Translations under genes and position numbers: made by a program
In this document: piece after piece, positions 12,481 to 23,670 of the stretch
Numbering within the stretch: position 1 is the stretch's first letter
Layout: every line of letters starts with the position of its first letter
Origin: Mallotus nudiflorus
Taxonomy: Eukaryota; Streptophyta; Magnoliopsida; Malpighiales; Euphorbiaceae
DNA: 64,000 nt
Assembly (NCBI GenBank): GCA_947683625.1
Contig: CANTUR010000286.1
Location: forward strand, 62,001 to 126,000
Reading direction: 5' to 3'
The notes under the pieces: generated by a model
What the model was told of the DNA's origin: nothing
Databases searched by the model: none
What the model saw: the letters and a program-made list of their open reading frames with translations, nothing else

Positions 12481-13088
12481 TAAGTGGGCCCAGTTGGCCA
12501 TTTAGATTTTTGGGTTTAGGGTTCTACCGAGATTTTTCAAAAGCTTTACTTATACACTATAAATTATTTTCACTATAAATATATAGTTTTCAAAAAGGTT
12601 TTCAAACCGTACAACTCTTTTTATTGACTTACTCAGTGAGGTCTGATTCCCCTCAATTTATTTTTTTCAGGAGCTTGGGAGTTCGACCTCAGACTACCTC
12701 TACAACGGGTTTCTTCATCACCGACTATTTTATGTAGGTCATTATAAGCTGTACTGTTGTATTATTCTAGGAAGCTGCAGTAGTATATATACTATGAATT
12801 GGATGGCTTAAGTATCTTTGTGTATTCTATTTGTATAATCCACACTTATATATGATGATTTTAAGTTTGACTTATAATATGTAACGCTGAAGCATATTTT
12901 TATTAATCACTTGATTTTTTTTATTTATAAGAAAAATCAGTTTGATAATATGTTCTGTTATAAATTAAAGTTTAAAATTGGAAGGTTTTCTTTTCTTTTA
13001 GGCTTACTACGGGTTTCGGAGGCCTTATGCCTACCCATTCTCTAGTGCCGGTCACGTGCCCTTGGGTTTGGGTCGTGACAGTAATTCT

Positions 13089-14490
13089 CTTATTCCATTT
13101 TGGACAATAGACTGGCCCCGAGACATTAAGTCAACCAAGCTCCCACAATCTCACTGTCAGTATGATTAGCCCCAAGACATTAGGTCAGCTGAGCTCCCGC
13201 AATCACACTCTTCACTCACTGAAATTCTCAATAATCAATAAATCAAATGTCACCTCAAGTGATTCTCACAATGACAAATCCTAAATCTAACTAACCGGTA
13301 CGTACAAAGTCCTAATACAGCCCAATAGGTAGCACATTCTATTGATATCCTTAGAACAAAATTATATATTTATGAAAAATAAATAAATGCATTATTAAAC
13401 ACAAATGACATTTATAACAGAAAAATATACTCTTTATATACCAGAAATAGATTGAAAATATACTAAATATATTTCAAGTATATATGCTACATATAATCCA
13501 AAATCAACCATAAATATACCAAAAATATATCAAATATATATGCTAAGCATATATCAAAATATACTGAATATATACCAAAAATATACCAACATATATATGA
13601 CACATATATACCAAATATTTATTAAAAACAAATTAAGCATATATGTCACATATATATCAAATATGCCAAAAATATATTAAAAGTATACCAAAAATATACT
13701 TATTCATTTAATGAAATAATTCATGTTTAAATTTATATTAAAACATAAATACTCATAATCATGCATCTACATGCGATGTATTTTCAAGACAAACTCGACA
13801 GGTCTGATCGGATAGAACTTGGTCTCGACACAACTAGAAAATAAATATAATATTATCAGAATAAATTTCTAACTCATACTTTTAAAGAAAGACTCAATCT
13901 AGAAATTCAAAACTCAATCAAAACACAGAAACTCAGGATCAACCCGACATCACATTTTACGAGAATTCTACCCAAAAATTGACAGAACGTCCTCTGTAAA
14001 TGGACATCTCTCCATAAAACTAGAGCTGATCCTACAAGGAAAACACATTTCTAACAATGCAATAGCTCAACATCTCGGGTTGGGACCCCAAACTACACAA
14101 TTCCCAACCAAGGTTCACAATATACGACAAAAATAAATATTAAATAATAATATATTAAAATCATTAAAAATCCATAAAATAATTAAAATGTCACAATATA
14201 ATTTATTTAAACATCAAAACATTAAATATCATTATTTTCACAATAATTAAATAAAAATCTCAAATAATAATATAATATTAATAAAAATCCAATTTTTCAA
14301 TAATTCAACATAAAATATTAAAATTCACATTTAATACTAAAAATATTCCCAAAAATATATAAAATCACTAAAAATTATTTTTAAAATTCTAAAATTATTA
14401 ACTCAAATTAATAACACTAACTAACTCAAATTTCCATCCAAAATAATTTATTAACATAATTATCAAAAATTCAATTTTAATATTAAAAGG
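13089..14490 (-). repeat. Old LTR, right piece (minus orientation)
   Basis: Continues the LTR interrupted at 9449. Its reverse complement contains, in order, the family blocks near 14110-13960 ('ggagagatgtccattta', 'ttctcgtaaaatgtgatg') and the 'gcctcgg'-type repeats near 13190-13110 in degraded form. The 5-mer 'cttat' occurs at 9445-9449 and 13089-13093 and fits a target duplication of the inserted TRIM. The far end is not defined: no family start sequence was found before the MITE at ~14530. Imperfect 'atatacc/aaatata' repeats fill 13430-13700. Confidence 0.55.
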
Positions 14491-14528
14491 AGAGAAGAAA
14501 AGATATGAGTTCGAATTTTATTAGCATA

Positions 14529-14878
14529 ATACATACATGACCCCTTGAACTTGTCACTTTTTGTCAGTTTGACACTTAAACTTATAGTTTTGTCATTTTG
14601 ACATATGAACTTGACTAAAAAGCAATTTTGAAATCCTTGTTAGAACATGAGACATGAAATAGTAAATCATTACATGTCACATCATAAGAGTTTAACTGAT
14701 ACACATGAGACATGAAATAGTAAATCATCGCATGCCACATCATAAAAGTTTAACTGATAATAAGGATTTCAAAATTGCATTTTAGTCAAGTTCATATGTC
14801 AAAATGGCTAAACTATAAGTTCAAGTGTCAAACTGACAAAAAGTGATAAATACATGGGGTAATAGATGCATTATGTTA
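14529..14878. mobile_element. Foldback MITE with ~95-bp terminal inverted repeats
   Basis: The left arm 'cataatacatacatgacccc' continues through 'cactttttgtcagtttgaca'. It is matched by the reverse complement of the right arm ending 'gatgcattatg' at about 14875. The inner part holds a 58-bp tandem duplication (14646 and 14704, starting 'catgagacatgaaatagtaa'). No coding capacity. No convincing target duplication was seen. Confidence 0.75.
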
Positions 14879-14907
14879 TCATATTAGCGCAAATTAGTGC
14901 ATTTTTA

Positions 14908-14999
14908 GTCAAGTTTAGGTGTTAAAATGGAAAAATTATAAATTCATGTGTCAAACTGATAAAAAGTAATAAATACATTGGATAATATATGTATTATGG
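14908..14999. repeat. Extra copy of the MITE right arm
   Basis: A third, more diverged copy of the terminal repeat ('tagtcaagtttaggtgtt' ... 'gtgtcaaactgataaaaag' ... 'tatgtattatgg') sits in direct orientation just right of the MITE. It suggests a nested or partly deleted second element. Confidence 0.7.
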
Positions 15000-17709
15000 C
15001 AATTTTATTCTTTATATCTAGATGTCCATATTTTTTTATCACTTGAATTACTAGTGGAAACTCATAATATTTTTGTACATAGAAATAATAAAATAAAAAG
15101 AATAGGAATTGATATTGTACCAATCATTATGTAACAAACAATGTTTCAAAAAAACATCATTATGTAACAAAACTACTTTTCTAAATTCAATTACCACACT
15201 CATCATTCTTGTATTTTTGTTGGACACGTGATATATATATATATTTGCTGAAAGGTGAACAAGCAATAAGTTTATAAAGTGAGAGTTCATCTCAATTCTC
15301 AAACTTTTAATGCAATACCATGCCCTGCATAGTCATCTTCCTTTTTGCCATTTCAAGTTATAATAATGTACTTCGAAGGTCTCAACGTCCTTACAATATT
15401 GTGATTGAAACATCAAAATAAAGAACATTATAGTTATTTGACATTTGTTAAAATATATGGAGAATAAATTACAGAGGATAGTTATTTGATTAAAAAAATC
15501 ATAGGACAGTTATTCCTAAATCTCAACAATTGATAGAACTTGGAAGCTGTCATATGTACTCAATTTGCATCGTAGAGATTCAATGCAGATGAAATAAAGG
15601 AACAAGCATCTACTTCAACTTTTCAAAAGTAGAAAATACAAGAAAGCATCTCAACAAAATACATGCTACAATACCCAAAAAGGAAAATTTCATTGGCAAA
15701 ATAAGAATAAAGATCCTAAATAAAAGGAATATTTTTCTAGAAATATTATCAAAAACGATGTTGACCAATGAATCTTTCAATATTGGTTTTCAAAAGCTTT
15801 TTTCTTTTAAATATGGACTCCTTTTTCTTCAACGTCGTCTTCATTTTTAATGATGTTTTTTTTTCGTCATACTCTACAAACATTTTTTTTTTACTATCTT
15901 CATCCTTTTTTTTGGTTAGTTGAGTTTCATTCTAATCCTCTCTTACTCTTTCTCTGTTCCATTCAATTGCAGTGTTTGTGTGTTTTTTCTTTTTAATTTT
16001 TGGAACCAACAACTTCAATTAGAATTTATATCTTTTTTTTTTTAACTCTTTCTTTCTTCAGATAAATGATTATGGACATGCAACAATTTTTTGGATTTAA
16101 ACATCTTCAATTGTTGTAACAACAAGTAATAAATAAAATTTTTCCTTTTCGTGTTCTTAAAGAATTAGAATTTTAGTTTTTTTAATTTTTACATTGATTT
16201 TTTTATTAATATGTCTAACAATTTTTTTTTTTTCAAATATTGTCTTATACTTATTAATCATCAATATGAAACATATTTGTAATCTTTATATATGATGTAT
16301 TTGTAACATCGTTTGTTAGATATATATGCTGAGAGGAAATAAATTTTTCATGGCATTCTGTATTTTTTCAGATTGGGCCTAATAAAGTAACTAAAACAAA
16401 ATTGAAAGTAATTTCATGTGAGTTTATTAATAGGAATTGTGGGAAAAACAATTGAAAAAGAAAACAAAAAATAAAAAACAACAACTGAAAAGAATAAAAA
16501 ACAATAATCAAAAAATCCAAAAAAATAATTGAAAAAAAAAACAAACAACAAAAATAACAAAAAAAAATTGAAAAACAACAAAAAACAACTTAAAGATAAT
16601 AAACAACAACAACAACAACAACAAATACATATAATCAGTTAAACTAAAACAAAAAATCACAACCAAAACAACAAAAAATAATAATTGAAAAAAAATAAAA
16701 ATAAAAATAAAACGACAAAAAAATTATGTAATATGTCAAATAAAGAATTCTTATTTTTATCATTAATACTAATAAAAGTGAAAATTTTAATTAAAAATAA
16801 AATAATTAGACTAATTTTAAATAGCTCATTTAAAAATTTTAAAAATCCAATAAAAAATTGAGCTACTTAAATTAAGAATTAAAATTATTTTGAATATAAA
16901 AATTAAATAAATACATACAATCAATTTCAATAAATATGAGTTCAAAAACAATAAATAGGTAAAAAAAATAGAAAACCAAAATTGAAAAGCAGAAGTTTAA
17001 AAGAGAAAAAAAGAAAACTAAAGTGAAAACACGGAGGCCATCTAATGAAATTTCCGCTAAAAAAAATGTCATAATTGTATATTGACTATATATTTAGACA
17101 TTAAAATTTTTTAAAGAATTATATCTAGTCCCCAAAATATATTACTATTTTTGATATATTACATTTGGTTTAGATATTTAGAATAATTTAGAAATTCATG
17201 ATATTGCGAAAATACAATATGTTTCTCAATGTCTTTTTTTATTGATTTTATTTATTTGAGTTAAAATCCTTCTTTATAATATCCCTTATATATATATATA
17301 TATATTTCAAAGATAATCTAAAGTATATTAATTTTAATTTTTTAGAGATAATTTATATTTATAGCAATAAAAATATACAAAAAACTAAATTTACAAATCA
17401 ATTCAAATGTCAGAAAGTAATATATGTGCTGAAGAAGTTGAATGCAACATATATTAATAAAATAAATAATATTAATAAAATAAATAAATAATAAATACTT
17501 CCAATATATACAGAAAATATATCAATAAATAAATAAATAATATATTAATAATAAAATAAACAATAATTATAAATAGTTTGCACAACACGTGGATATATGA
17601 CTACTTTCATGTAGTGGTTGACCAGTAGCTAATATATATTTCATATTGTGGCTGAATGTTATAGAAAATTCCTGTTGACATTAACCATTCTCAAATGTAA
17701 TTAACAACA
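15000..17709. other. AT-rich intergenic with an A-rich low-complexity block
   Basis: No gene is supported. 16440-16720 is a purine-poor, A-rich block built of 'aaaacaacaa'-like words and a short (CAA)n run near 16605-16623. 17450-17570 is an 'ataaataaataat' low-complexity stretch. Open frames here are compositional. Confidence 0.6.
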
Positions 17710-17790
17710 TGTTGAACCTTGAGGGGTAAAATAACATTTTGAATCTTGAGGGGTTAAACAACATGTTGAACCCTGAGGGGTGAAACAGTC
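17710..17790 (+). repeat. 27-bp triplication at the start of a Sirevirus-like LTR
   Basis: Three consecutive copies begin at 17710 ('tgttgaaccttgagggg'), 17737 ('ttttgaatcttgagggg') and 17764 ('tgttgaaccctgagggg'). The third runs on into the LTR. The first 27 bases of the LTR are thus present three times in tandem. Confidence 0.85.
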
Positions 17791-18815
17791 TTTTTTTTAT
17801 GGTTACAAGTAATTAAGTAAAATTATATATGATCTATGTGTTTAAATGTTTATATTCAGATCAATTAATTTTGCAATAATCAGATGTGGCACAAGTAATG
17901 ACAAAAGCATTATAATCATAACTACATAAGTCAAGCTATCAAAGGTCAACATTTTGACTTTATTAAATCTGCAACCCTATCATGGGTGGTGACAAACTCA
18001 TCATGACCATAACAAAATCGAAAAATGGAAGACGAATTTTTATCAAGATCTGAATTCAAATTTGGTCAAATTCGATAGGAATCTTCATTGTAAATGGTCA
18101 CAAGCAAATTTCAATCATTAGAAAAAAAATTTCAAGCAAAATTACAAAGATTCAAATTGCAAATTTCCAAAAATTCCCAAAGCTTGTCATGATCAGCATC
18201 ACCACCATTATTATGATCATGACGGCCCAAATTATGATCATGATGATTTTTTCATGATTATAACTATTAACTCCAAAACGTTCACGAGAGTTATCATCAC
18301 CAGCGTCACCACTATTGTCATGATAATGAAAGCATGTGAATTTAAATTCTTGTTGGTACCCTGATTATTATGATCATGATGATTTTGTCATGATCGTGAC
18401 GAATATGCAAAGTTCTTTTTTTTTGTGGTTTAAACAGCTCTATTTGCATTAAATGTACATCAAATAGCTCTTTTTCTCTATAAGGATATAAATTCCATTT
18501 TGATTTTAGCTAGAGGTAGTGAATGAAGTTGAGAAAACACATTTAGAGCTATCTTTGAGTATTTACTCTTGATTTTCATCTTCAACCACCCAAGATCTTC
18601 ATCTTTATTCATTGTTATCTTTTCCATATCAAGAGAATTCTTAAGTTTGGGTTGAGTGTTTAATACAATCATTTAATAGCTCAATATTGAGATTGAGTGA
18701 GTTGAGACTAGGATTTAAATACTTATAAGCTAAGAGGATTATTCTTAGCGTGTAGGTTTAAGTATGAGCCTTGTGAAAACACTTAGATTTAAGTGTGAGC
18801 TTTGAAAAAACAATT
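17764..18815 (+). repeat. LTR fragment of a Sirevirus-like Ty1/copia element, copy 1
   Basis: Collinear with 23671 to about 24720. Shared blocks include 'gacaaaagcattat', 'taagtcaagctat', 'aaatggtcacaagcaaattc', 'ttgagaaaacacatttagag' and 'agattgagtga(g/a)ttg'. It lacks the terminal part seen in copy 2 and is cut at about 18815. No pol sequence is attached on either side. Confidence 0.75.
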
Positions 18816-19620
18816 GGGCAACTCCATCTTCTACATCAGGCATAAGTCCAACACCTACAGCTGCTTTATGTGCTTCATTAAGAATAGCTTCAACTCAAAC
18901 AGTAAAGTCAACTTCAACGCCTCATCAATTTTAAAAGGAAAATCGAATTCTTATCAATGAACCCTCTCAGAATGTACGAAAGGAACAACTAGTACCTGAA
19001 TATGTTAGAAAAGGAAAGTCACTAATAATTTCTAATAAGTATAAGAAAAAGGAGCAAGGAATGGCGATTTTCATTATCAAGTTATAGGACAAGTGACATG
19101 GAATGTAAGGGAAATTGAAATTTTATTATAATATTCTATAATATTATATTGCATATTATTATGAAAATGTGGCCTTTCTATTAATGTTTTGAGTAATTTC
19201 AATAAACTATGTTACATGTCAATACAGCCTAGCAGGTTGGCTGAAAGGTTCATACACGAGGTTAAACCTATACCAACAGAGAATCAAAGGATAACGAGCA
19301 CATACAATCATGAAAAGATGAAATTTTAAGTGTATTCATCATATAGGAGGTTCTGAGCACCAGGTTTAAAATGGGCAGGGGCTCCAGCTGTTAGTGTCAC
19401 AAAAATAGCCTTAGAAAGGGATCAACTGATTGCAAATTCAAAAAATAACCAATGATGAGAGTGTAGGTTTATGGCCAGCTGCATTCTCTGAAGTAGCAAA
19501 TCCTCCGCAAAGGGCACCAATAGCTAAGGTTGTTAAGGCAACTATAAGAACCCTTAAGTTACAGACAAAGAAAAAAGTGTTAGGTCTAAAGCCTAAGCCT
19601 ACTTGAAAATAACTTAATAA
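18816..19620 (+). pseudogene. Unrecognised degenerate coding stretch
   Basis: Base composition rises and short open pieces appear in shifting frames. The clearest is about 19460-19605, reading ...DESVGLWPAAFSEVANPP and ending KKKVLGLKPKPT before a stop. Another lies around 18940-19060 (EQLVPEYVRKGKS). Stops and frame changes separate them. I do not recognise the family. It sits between a truncated LTR and a Mutator-like element, so a transposon-derived or captured gene is likely, but this is inference. Confidence 0.3.
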
Positions 19621-19976
19621 TGAGGAATTTTTTTTGGGGTTTTTGTGTTTTATTTAATGCTTAGCAGTATTCATAGCAAACAAATCTTAGATTTATATAA
19701 TCTAGTTGGCAATGTGAACTGTCACAAATTATGAAAATTTGAGTATTTTCTAACACTTTTTTGTCAATACCTTTATATATTATGCATTGCAAATTTAGAA
19801 GTTATGAATGAATACATATGCTTCTTTTCACTATACATATATAAAGTTTATAAACCTTCTAATAATGGTTAATGGTTTCCATTTAACATAATTCTTTCAA
19901 TATGCAAGTTAAAAATCTTGTGAATTTTTCACAAAAATTCATAATTAAAAAGAATGATCAACAATAATATTTCATT
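19621..19976. other. AT-rich spacer, no gene seen
   Basis: Holds only the left 9-bp target duplication of the following element, at 19968-19976. Confidence 0.5.
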
Positions 19977-21554
19977 AGGTAATTTACTAACATCCCCTTA
20001 GGTTTGGTCAAAATAACTAATTTTTCCCTTCATTTCAAAAGTCAATTAAATATCTCTTGAAATTTGACACTATATACTACTTTCCCCTTACCGTCAAAAA
20101 TAACCATTAATTAATATAAAAAGAACTATTTACCTTAAAATATTATTTAATTTACCAACTTTATACCAAGAATTATTTACTTTTTTTGTATACTATTGAT
20201 ATTGATATTTTTACTTAGTTTATCAATAAAAACTAATTAATAAATTTTTTTAAACATTAATAATGAATAAAATTAGCACCAAACTAATTAGATAATAAAT
20301 CAAAATTATTTTTTAAAGAAAAAAAAAAGCACAACTCCTTTCCTTCACTATCACTATCATCTGCGTTGCCACCACCACTGCGAGATCAATCTGCCCGTTA
20401 TCTTCGGGAGATCGCTTTACCCATAACTTCGAACCTATACTTCCTCAACCATTAAAAAAAGAAAATCTGACCACTGCAGCCACACTGACACTAGGACCTG
20501 CATTCACTATCTCTCATTCCCTTTGGTTCTGAATACCTCCCTCTTACTAACAATAGCTTCTTAGTGAGATGAACTCAATTGAAATAACTTGATCCTTAAT
20601 CGTCGTTGCTCGTCACTGTCCTTCCTCGCCATCACTCGTCACTGTCCTTCGTCATATTCTCAATGTGTTGTTTTTTTTTAGTGTTGAAAAATTATGAATT
20701 GTATTAATGTTCTTCAATTTTGGTTTAATTTTTGGTGTGTTGAAAAATTGTATTAATTTTTTGTGTGTTAATTTATAGCAAAGCAATGGTGGTCATGGTT
20801 GTCTATGGTGGAGATGGTGGGGGGGGGGGGGGATAGTGGTAGGGCATTATTCAATATGCATAATGTTGGTGCTGCTCAAAGCGGTGGTGGTCATGGATGT
20901 CTACGGTGGCAATGGTGGCGCAGGGATAGTGATGGGGCATTATTCAATATGCATAATGTTGGTGTTGGTGTTGATTTGTATATTGATTTCTGGTGGCAAA
21001 ACATTGATTTCTATGCCCCAACAACTTAAATTACATAATATTTTATATGTTTTTAGTTGTTAATTTATTTGTTTGTTTATTTTATTAGTGTTAGTGATGT
21101 TGTTGATCTTTTTGGGGCTGGTGGTGGTGGTTTCAGTGCTGGATTTGTGATGGTGGTAGGGCATATATAGCGGCGATAATGGTGGAGCATATGGTGCTGG
21201 ACTTTTAATGGATGAATGTTTGAAGACGAGGGTATAAAGGTAAAAAGGATGAAGTTTTAAGGACTTAAATGATTTTTTTTCTTTTAAAAATTTACAATTT
21301 AATCACTAAACTATTATTTATATGTTGATAAGTCTAAAATCTTAATCAATTAAAGATAATTTTGGAATTTTATAATTATTAACACTTTTGACCACTGTTT
21401 ATTTTTTTGACTAATAGAATATTCAAAAACTTTTTAACATAAAGGGTTAATAGTTAACGAAATCAAATTTAAAGAGGTATTTAATTAACTTTTAAAAATG
21501 CAGGGACAAAGTAGTTATTTTGACCAAACTTTAGGGGGTGATAGTAAATTACCT
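19977..21554. mobile_element. Mutator-like (MULE) element, non-autonomous
   Basis: The left end 'aggtaatttactaacatccc' and the reverse complement of the right end 'agtaaattacct' start an inverted repeat of about 85 bp. Both arms share 'tttggtcaaaataacta' and 'gttaattaaatac(c/t)tct'. Flanking 9-mers are 'tatttcatt' (19968-19976) and 'tattccatt' (21555-21563), 8 of 9 identical. A 9-bp target duplication is the Mutator hallmark. No transposase is recognisable. The interior (20330-20660 and 20780-21200) is notably GC-richer than the surroundings, as in Pack-MULEs that carry captured gene pieces, but I could not identify a source gene. Confidence 0.8.
20785..20972 (+). repeat. ~95-bp G-rich tandem repeat with a 14-G run inside the MULE
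   Basis: The phrase 'gggcattattcaatatgcat' occurs at 20842 and 20935, and 'gtggtcatgg(t/a)tgtcta' at about 20789 and 20887. A run of 14 G lies at 20819-20832. Overlapping open frames across the array are probably not genes. Confidence 0.85.
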
Positions 21555-21848
21555 TATTCCATTTATATATATAATAATCATTAATACAAGTGATCCATTA
21601 ACTATTAGTGCTTACAAAGTTCCACCCACAACCATTATAGATACAACAAGAAGTGGTGGTACACTAAAAAAGTAGTTAATCCTACATACTTCACACCAAA
21701 AAAACTAAATAACTACTTTCTAAGAAGTATAACCATAATATCAAACAAAACACACCAGTTAATCATTACAACACAAAACCACATCTTTCAGTTATAATTA
21801 TGATCTACTTCTCTACTATTTTTAAACTACCATATCTTCTCTACTTCT

Positions 21849-22352
21849 TTACTTCTGACCTACTTCCTTTTTAAGTTGAGCAAATTCAAGCTCCAAGTCA
21901 CCAAATTCTTCTTACTTATTTTCGTTTCGACCAAAAGACTTTAATACTGCATTCTTAAACTTTAAATTACCATTCTCTTCAAGTAATTGAGCATCAAATG
22001 GTTCATCATCCCATTCAAAGTACTTGCATCCTCTTCTATCTCTATATCTTCTATTCCTTTCACTTTTCTTCTTCTGCACACATAGTTAGTAATTACAAAT
22101 ACATTTTTTTCAACTTTAATAATACACGAACCTTATTGCATCATCATTTACCTCCAAACTAAAAATGCGTGAATAGAACCTTATTCTAGGATTTTGTTCA
22201 GTCTAAGCTACTCACATTGGTGCCTTTAAATTACAATAGCAAAATTGTGGTTGATCTTGGTAGTCAAAATTCAGACCACCATATGATGAAAATTGCATTC
22301 TCGATGACACTTCATAAGATGAAGTCATTGATCTTCGAGAGGCTATTAACAT
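21849..22352 (-). pseudogene. GRF-type zinc-finger protein pseudogene (two exons)
   Basis: Minus strand. Exon 1 (about 22352-22152; Met at 22352 or 22328) reads YEVSSRMQFSSYGGLNFDY, then PQFCYCNLKAPM, and after two in-frame stops TEQNPRIRFYSRIFSLE, ending at a GTAAAT donor. Exon 2 starts after 'tgtgcag' at 22073 and reads ...RRGCKYFEWDDEP, then FDAQLLEENGNL, with a stop at 21912. The spacing C-x-C ... NPxxRFYxC ... CxxFxWxD is the GRF zinc finger found in small plant proteins and in topoisomerase III/APE2 tails. Lesions: two stops and loss of one zinc ligand (R for C in FYSR). A coiled-coil-like tail follows the stop to 21849. The splice keeps frame. Family is confident; function unknown. Confidence 0.75.
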
Positions 22353-22900
22353 GTTTGTTTTGATTTTGCAGATGATTTAGGCTCCATAAATTGGAAGAAA
22401 ATTTTAGGGTTACTATATCAATTTAGGAAATTTAAGATTTAATCATTTTTTTATAGTCAAACTAATATTTTATTATTTCTTCAATATGTGAATTGCACGC
22501 ATTTCTCACAATCCTAATTTAGGTTTAAGGGTCGAGAAATTAAAGCTTTGGGCTTAATTTAATGCAAAAGTTGAAATTGGGCCAATGTGGCCCTGTGTCA
22601 TAAGTTTAAGGGGTCGTTTATCTATTAAACTATTTTACTAGTGAGTAAAAAGGAGCTTTCACTAGCAATGATGCCTATTATCATTACCAGTGATGTACTT
22701 TATTTATCATTTTAAAACTAAAGTTAGTACTGAGATATTTAAAGGCCCTTTTCTTCTTTTTTGCACCATGTATAACCTTTTCTTCTCTGTTTTAACCTAT
22801 TTTTTCTCTTCAAAATTTCACCATGAATAAATGATTTTTGATCCCAAAAACACACTTCATATGATTTTTGCTTCTAATATTTCATTTCTTATCATCAATT
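22353..22900. other. Intergenic / 5' flank of the GRF pseudogene
   Basis: AT-rich. A 'gttgaaattgggccaatg' patch near 22571 contains a CCAAT word. No further gene. Confidence 0.4.
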
Positions 22901-23670
22901 ATTACTCACTACTTTTCATCTTGAGTGGGATTTGAAAATATAAAGACATCACTCTCGATCCCCATTGGAATCGCAATTTTCATTATAACATCATCTAAAA
23001 CTGTGATAAAAATGGGTTCAAGGATAAAAATGGTGTCATCTCATTTCACTTTATATATTTTCTTCGGTTAAAATAGTCTTTTAACTCTTTTTTTTAACTT
23101 GATATGGTTGTGGCCTTTCACTATTTGGGGCATATTTGTTATTATTAGCAATTTTTTTTTGTCTCCACCTTCTCTCTTATTATTTTCTATAATAAAAAAG
23201 GGGGACAAAGTGTAAAATGTTTATGATTATTTTTGGTTGTTGTGAATTGTGTTTGGGGAGAAAGGCTTATATGGCTTAGAAAGGCTTTATGGTTGAGAAA
23301 GTGTTTTGTTTATTTATTTCAAATGGGGAAAATTAATTTTGAATATATTTTGGAAAATACTAAAAATTGTTGGTTGATGAATATATATTTTCTTTTAATA
23401 TATTTTAGTTGATATTTGAGAGTTGAACTATGATTGCTATGATGTTGATATTTGCTATGATGATAGTGCTTTACTTATATTTTTAACTATTAATGCCTTT
23501 GTTGCTCAAGCATGCAAAATGGACTTACTTGATGATTTTTGCAATTTTAATTTTAGGCTTATTTTGTATGGTGTGGGGTGGGGTAGGGTGGCAGGGAGAG
23601 GGAGGGTAATTCCTTCTAATTTTTATTCTAATTTTATGTAATTATTTATTATTATCAAAAAGGGGGATAT
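22900..23670 (+). mobile_element. 3' internal region of a Sirevirus-like Copia element with two polypurine tracts
   Basis: Non-coding region directly left of an LTR. It has a polypurine tract next to the LTR ('caaaaagggggat', 23656-23668) and a second very similar tract upstream ('aaaaaagggggacaaa', about 23194-23209). Multiple purine tracts before the 3' LTR are a reported feature of Sireviruses. The left limit is not defined. An open frame at 23423-23641 shows no known domain. Confidence 0.5.
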
